Shown here in pieces: positions 33,665 through 34,076 of a DNA stretch of 34,076 bases. How positions within the stretch are numbered: position 1 is the first letter of the stretch; the number at the start of each line of letters is the position of its first letter. The translations under genes and the position numbers were made by a program. Below the pieces are notes generated by a model that saw only the letters and a list, made by a program, of their open reading frames with translations, was not told the origin of the DNA and made no database searches. Source of the stretch: Actinomycetes bacterium (GTDB taxonomy: Bacteria > Actinomycetota > Actinomycetes > Streptosporangiales > Streptosporangiaceae); the NCBI GenBank assembly GCA_021792405.1, contig JAJYUU010000048.1:1-34076 (forward strand), given 5' to 3'.

Positions 33665-34076
33665 TTACGCCGGGCGGCTGGCGGGAGTGCGCGCGAGGGT
33701 GCCGCCGCGGACGGCTTCGGCTGCCAGCAACCCGAACAGGTAGAAGCAAGCCGACTCTTCGGTGGCGAACAGCTGAACATCGCGCCGGCCACCGGCGGAG
33801 GAAAGGAAGACTTCGAACCCGCGATCGCACTGCAGCAGGCAGACGGATCCCTCGACGTCCTGGCCCACCGCGTAGCTGTCGGCCGGGATCCCGGCGAGGC
33901 TGGCGAGTTCAGCGAGCAGCCGTTCGGTCGGCATCGGGGTGCGTGCCGCTCGACGCGGGCCGGAGGGTGCTGCCATGGCTGCCGCGCGGTGGACCGGCGG
34001 CGTGGCAGTGGGCGGCGGAGCGGCCGGCTGTCGCGGCGGAGCGGCCGGCTGTCGCGGCGGAGCGGCCGGCTGTCGC
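33665..34076 (-). CDS. Hypothetical protein, probably continuing past the window edge through a Pro-rich repeat
   Basis: The C-terminal ~90 residues form a compact domain: TERLLAELASLAGIPADSYA, then GQDVEGSVCLLQCDRGFEVF, DVQLFATEESACFYLFGLLA and AEAVRGG. I do not recognise a named family. An ATG at 33976 would give 103 residues. Upstream of it, however, the same frame is open to the window end and encodes three copies of RQPAAPP, then PTATPPVHRAAA. This looks like a real proline-rich linker, so the protein probably starts beyond the window. A clear intrinsic terminator lies 158 bases past its stop. Confidence 0.65.
   Translation of the reverse strand, partial: RQPAAPPRQPAAPPRQPAAPPPTATPPVHRAAAMAAPSGPRRAARTPMPTERLLAELASLAGIPADSYAVGQDVEGSVCLLQCDRGFEVFLSSAGGRRDVQLFATEESACFYLFGLLAAEAVRGGTLARTPASRPA
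34014..34076. repeat. Three perfect 21-bp tandem repeats at the window end
   Basis: Identical 21-bp units occupy 34014-34034, 34035-34055 and 34056-34076, and the array runs into the window edge so copy number is unknown. On the minus strand the unit encodes RQPAAPP in frame with the hypothetical gene at 33665. Confidence 0.92.

Overview
The window is high-GC DNA (roughly 70% by eye) with many GTG/TTG starts. It carries a housekeeping order typical of Actinobacteria: coaBC end - metK - hypothetical - priA - hypothetical - def - fmt - rsmB ... rpe ... ribE - ribBA - ribH. PriA lacks its helicase ATP-binding motif, as in the actinobacterial form of the protein, and an F420-type flavoprotein-fold oxidoreductase is present. 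This points to an actinomycete, probably of the Streptosporangiales type. Species cannot be read from the sequence.

Layout. 1-9300 is the conserved block for coenzyme A, SAM, replication restart, N-terminal formyl processing and rRNA methylation. 9386-10129 is a DUF2786 gene on the minus strand. 10232-13209 is a mobile-element scar: an ISKra4-type element (DUF6788 accessory ORF plus a truncated, frameshifted transposase) with an IS110-family element lodged in it. A DinB-like gene (minus) and rpe follow, then a decayed LigD polymerase-domain gene (14744-15341).

15565-22667 is the most unusual part: a xylose-type (CUT2) ABC uptake operon preceded by a two-component pair. The 'sensor kinase' of this pair is a single soluble polypeptide fusing a sugar-transporter-type ABC ATPase, two GAF-like domains and a complete histidine kinase. 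An OmpR-type regulator overlaps its end. Then come a XylF-like lipoprotein, a strong 17-bp hairpin, a single-domain ATPase and a XylH-like permease. I infer a signalling system that reads transporter state or ligand through an ATPase domain rather than through a transmembrane sensor.

22674-25503 holds an FtsX/MacB-type ABC pair. It is bracketed by two related RNA elements: an internally deleted copy of an FMN riboswitch (22674-22738) and the intact FMN riboswitch (25740-25866). The intact one controls the translationally coupled ribE-ribBA-ribH operon. ribD, normally in this neighbourhood, is not in the window. Rpe and RibBA both act on ribulose 5-phosphate, so a pentose importer between them is metabolically coherent, though that is inference.

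28550-34076 is a looser accessory region. It holds short tandem repeats, a vapC toxin remnant, a GNAT gene with an eight-copy in-frame 9-bp repeat, an F420/PPOX oxidoreductase, an XdhC - MocA-like pair for molybdenum hydroxylase maturation, an aldose-1-epimerase-like gene, and a small hypothetical gene whose frame stays open through a 21-bp repeat array to the window edge. No tRNA, rRNA or CRISPR array was seen.
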